Part shown: piece by piece, positions 61,282-64,000 of the stretch
Numbering within the stretch: position 1 is the first letter of the stretch
How the letters are laid out: every line of letters starts with the position of its first letter
NCBI RefSeq assembly: GCF_016411865.1
Contig: NZ_JAEKJA010000015.1
Coordinates: 62,001 to 126,000, forward strand
Length of the DNA stretch: 64,000 nucleotides
Direction of reading: 5' to 3'
From: Acuticoccus mangrovi
GTDB lineage: Bacteria > Pseudomonadota > Alphaproteobacteria > Rhizobiales > Amorphaceae
Program-made: the position numbers and the translations under genes
The notes under the pieces: generated by a model
Told to the model about the DNA's origin: nothing
The model's database searches: none
What the model saw: the letters and a program-made list of their open reading frames with translations, nothing else

Positions 61282-64000
61282 TCAGGGCGCGGGCTCGGCG
61301 GCGCCGGAAGGTCCCTCGGTCCGATCGGGCAGGAAGAGGCCGGCCGCCTCGAAGGCGGCACGCATCTCGGCAACGCCCTGCTCCACCCCGTAACGCGTCT
61401 CGATGAGGCGGCGCGCCGCATCCGCCACCGCCTGCCAGCGGGCGGGATCGTCGTAGATCGACAGGATGGCGGCGACGATGTCGGCCGGCTCGTCGGCGAC
61501 CAGCGCCTCGCGCCCCGGCGTGATCGCGATCCCTTCGGCGGCCACCGCGGAGAGCACCGAGGGGATCCCCGCCGCCATCGCCTGGAACACCTTGCCCTTC
61601 ACCCCCGCGCCACTGCGCAGCGGGGCGACGAAGAGGCGATGGCGGTCGAACATCGCCTGAAGATCGGCGACGTGGCCTCCCACCACGATGCCGTCGATGC
61701 CCGCAAGCGCCTCCTGGGCGTAGGCGCCGTAGGCCGTGAAGGCGACGTCGGGCCGCCGCTCGGCGAGGCGCGGCGCGACCTCGGCGGCGAACCAGCGGAC
61801 CGCCTCCACGTTGGGCGGATGGTGGTAGTTGCCGAGGAAGGCGAGCCCCGCCCGTCCCGCGAACGGTGCTGGCAAGGGCTGCACCCGCTGCACCCAGGGC
61901 GCCTTCACCACCGCCACCTCCGGGCCGGTGTGGGAGAACACCACCGACGCCTCGACGTCGGAATAGCTCAAGACCGCGTCGGCGCAGCGCATCGCCGCGA
62001 GCTCGCGGGCACGGGTGGCGCGGGCCGCCTCCAGAGCCGCCGCGTCGCCCGACTGCGTCGCGCCGCGCAACTCGCGCAGGAACTGGAGATCGGCGAGGTT
62101 GAGGAGGATCTTGGCGTCCGGCGCATAGCGCTCGATGGCCGGAAGCAGCGCCTCCGCCACCTGGAAGCGGGTGACGTAGACGGCGTCGAACTCCCTCCCC
62201 CGCGCCTCCAGGAAGGCTTCCATGGATGTGGCGAAGGGGGCGTGGATCACCTCCACCCCCATCGCCTGCATCGCTTCCGCGTAGCGCGGCAGATACTCCA
62301 TCGAGCGCGGCAGCAGCGTGACCTTGGCGCCGAGGGCCTGGATGAGGCGGATCTCCTCCTCCGCCGCCACGCTGCCGGCATCGACGTCGGTGCGTGGCAG
62401 CTCGATGAGGACGAAGAGGACGCGCGCCGTCACGTTGCGGTCGTGGGCGGCCCAGGCCGGTAGCTCCGGCGGCCGCCGATGCGCCCAGGTCCGCTTGAAG
62501 ACGGGCGCGTTGAGCGCCTGGTGGCGCTTGATGCCGGCGCTCTCGTCGACGCCGTGCGAGCCGCCCTCCGAATGAACCACCACCGCGCCCGGCGCGTAGC
62601 GCACCCGCCGCCCCGCCTCGCGCGCCTTGAAGCAGAGATCGACGTCCTCGAAATAAGCCGGCGCGTAGATCTCGGAGAAGCCGCCGACGGCGCGCCACAG
62701 CGCGGCGTCGACGAGGAGGGCGGCGCCGGACACGTAGTCGACCTCGCGCCCATAGGAATAGCGGGGGTCGAAGGGGTTGCCGCCGCGCCCGACCATCGTC
62801 GGATCGCCGTTGTGGTCGATCGAGCCGCCCGCATCCTGCAGGGCGCCGTCGGGATAGATCACCTTGGGGCCGACGATGCCCGTTCCCGGAAAGGCGTCCA
62901 TCGCGGCAAGGAGCGCGTCGAGCCATCCCGCCGTGACTTCGGTGTCGTTGTTGAGGAAGAGGATGTGGCGACCGCGCGCCTTCGCAGCGCCGGCATTGGC
63001 GGCGCGCAGGAAGCCCGTCGAGTGGTCGTGCCTCACCACCCTTAGCCCCTCGTGCGCGGCGAGCGCCCCGGCGGTGCCGTCGGCGGAGCCGTCGTCCGCC
63101 ACGATCACCTCGAACGTCGCCTCGACCGGCGCGAAGAGGAGCGCGGCGAGGGCGATGAAGGTGAGGCCGTAGCCGTCGTGCACCGGGATCACCACCGAGA
63201 CGGCCGGCGTTTCGTGCTGGGGAAAGCGCAGGGGGAAGGGTTCGACCTGCTGCGGACCCGCCACGAGGGCGTCGTGGAGCGCCGGCAGATGGGCGACGAG
63301 CCAGGGGTCGAGCGGCGCCTTGGCGGCGGCACGCGCGTGGGCGAGGAGCGCGCGATAGCGGTGCTCGGCGAGCGGCGAGCCGAAGCCCGGCAGCGGCGGC
63401 ACCACCTCCTCCGCGATGCGCGTCCACGGTGTCGCGTGGGCGGGCGCGCTCGCAAAGCCCACCGCGAGGCGGCCCGCCTCGCTGACGAGCTCGAGGCGAT
63501 GGCTCCGCCCGTCGAAAAGGGCGGTGAGGTCCTCCACCACGCAGCCCGTCGCCTCCGCGGACGGCGCGCTGACCATTTCGGCGACGGCGCGGCCGTCGGC
63601 GAGCACCACCGCCTCGCCCGCCCAGCGTCCGGCGTCGGCGGTGACGATGCGCCCCTCCATCGCGATGCGCCCGACCCCGTCGAGGGCGCGGCGCTCGCCG
63701 ATCGGATACCGCTCGCGGCCGGCACGGACCACCAGCGGCATCGGTGGCGCGCCGCGCGAAGGCTGAGGAAGCGGCGCCTCCATCAACAGGAGATCGCCGT
63801 TGCCGAGACCCTGGAGCAGCGGCCCGAGCGGGGTGAGGCGGCGGGCGACAGGCCGCACACCGTCGCCCTCGGCAAGCTTCAGCCCGGCGAAGAAGGCGTA
63901 GGCCTCCTCCGCCCCCGCGAGCGGCGTGAGGGTGATCTTGAAGCGCAGGGCGACGGCACCCGGCGGCACGTCGACGGTCGCCGCAAGGTGGCTGTAGCCG
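61282..64000 (-). CDS. Bifunctional glycosyltransferase, GT2 plus GT4 domains (5' partial)
   Basis: The frame runs off the right window edge; about 906 residues are visible and the N-terminus is missing. Counting from a GTG at 63969, a beta-rich region (about 1-250) precedes a GT2 domain. That domain begins VSVVIPVHDG (257), with ADDGS (291-295), the metal-binding NNDTEV (340-345) and the acceptor motif EDVDLCFKA. A GT-B/GT4-like domain follows from about 530 (VLFVLIELPRTDVDAGS). It contains LAFLGNYHHPPNVEAVRWF and the donor-site LFVAPLRSGAGVKGKVFQAMAAG. Such fusions usually add two different sugars in sequence to surface glycans. It ends nine bases from the stop of the convergent duplicated protein. 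Confidence 0.9.
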   Translation of the reverse strand, partial: GYSHLAATVDVPPGAVALRFKITLTPLAGAEEAYAFFAGLKLAEGDGVRPVARRLTPLGPLLQGLGNGDLLLMEAPLPQPSRGAPPMPLVVRAGRERYPIGERRALDGVGRIAMEGRIVTADAGRWAGEAVVLADGRAVAEMVSAPSAEATGCVVEDLTALFDGRSHRLELVSEAGRLAVGFASAPAHATPWTRIAEEVVPPLPGFGSPLAEHRYRALLAHARAAAKAPLDPWLVAHLPALHDALVAGPQQVEPFPLRFPQHETPAVSVVIPVHDGYGLTFIALAALLFAPVEATFEVIVADDGSADGTAGALAAHEGLRVVRHDHSTGFLRAANAGAAKARGRHILFLNNDTEVTAGWLDALLAAMDAFPGTGIVGPKVIYPDGALQDAGGSIDHNGDPTMVGRGGNPFDPRYSYGREVDYVSGAALLVDAALWRAVGGFSEIYAPAYFEDVDLCFKAREAGRRVRYAPGAVVVHSEGGSHGVDESAGIKRHQALNAPVFKRTWAHRRPPELPAWAAHDRNVTARVLFVLIELPRTDVDAGSVAAEEEIRLIQALGAKVTLLPRSMEYLPRYAEAMQAMGVEVIHAPFATSMEAFLEARGREFDAVYVTRFQVAEALLPAIERYAPDAKILLNLADLQFLRELRGATQSGDAAALEAARATRARELAAMRCADAVLSYSDVEASVVFSHTGPEVAVVKAPWVQRVQPLPAPFAGRAGLAFLGNYHHPPNVEAVRWFAAEVAPRLAERRPDVAFTAYGAYAQEALAGIDGIVVGGHVADLQAMFDRHRLFVAPLRSGAGVKGKVFQAMAAGIPSVLSAVAAEGIAITPGREALVADEPADIVAAILSIYDDPARWQAVADAARRLIETRYGVEQGVAEMRAAFEAAGLFLPDRTEGPSGAAEPAP

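Overview
The window is about 70% G+C by eye. It uses many GTG and TTG starts, and neighbouring genes often overlap by 1-4 bp (ATGA, GTGA, TGATG). Gene content points to an alphaproteobacterium, most likely Hyphomicrobiales (Rhizobiales): an hdaA-ppk-ppx block beside purMN, a def-fmt-truA operon, a PrsD/PrsE-type type I exporter, a Usg protein, TRAP transport and De Ley-Doudoroff sugar-acid genes. No rRNA, tRNA, CRISPR array, transposase or integrase was found.

Layout. 1-1972: end of a hydroxyisobutyrate-dehydrogenase-type gene and an FAH-family sugar-acid enzyme, closed by a strong hairpin. 2073-9534: a surface-glycan island, with one large minus-strand glycosyltransferase facing away from a four-gene plus-strand operon across an AT-richer region. 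9591-11463: an NAD(P)-binding reductase and an MmyB-type regulator, divergent. 11567-13926: omega-amino acid transaminase and ribokinase. 14042-22607, all minus: M23 peptidase, mtnA, two sugar-acid kinases, KDPGal aldolase, an IlvD/Edd-type dehydratase, an acetyltransferase and an enolase-superfamily dehydratase. Together these can take a sugar acid to pyruvate and glyceraldehyde 3-phosphate. 22698-28941: KpsS-like capsule protein, then ABC exporter, HlyD adaptor and a TolC-like lipoprotein. 29035-32008: amidohydrolase, an odd NadC paralogue and a HAD nucleotidase.

32060-36468, minus: hdaA, ppk and ppx (replication control and polyphosphate). 36677-38346: purM-purN. 38368-42033, minus: def, fmt, truA, mtnP, apt, where MtnP releases adenine and Apt salvages it. 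42132-44600: a 2-hydroxyacid reductase and a hydantoinase. 44746-50546: envelope proteins and small conserved proteins, including two tandem paralogue pairs (bPH domain and small methyltransferase), Usg and a YihY/BrkB membrane protein. 50891-51742: a TIM-barrel isomerase-like protein. 51796-60306: an eight-gene minus-strand catabolic operon (E1 alpha, E1 beta, TRAP DctP-DctQ-DctM, two SDRs, a ThDP enzyme). Its upstream region has a promoter with a GntR/FadR-type operator between -35 and -10. 60466-61272: a divergent, internally duplicated protein of unknown function. 61282-64000: a two-domain glycosyltransferase cut by the window edge.

The best candidates for undescribed biology are the 51.8-61.3 kb TRAP/ThDP locus with its duplicated partner protein, the amidohydrolase/NadC-like pair whose NadC homologue lacks a quinolinate-binding arginine, and the paired bPH/methyltransferase duplications. 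All functional statements are read from sequence motifs and gene context; no database search was run.
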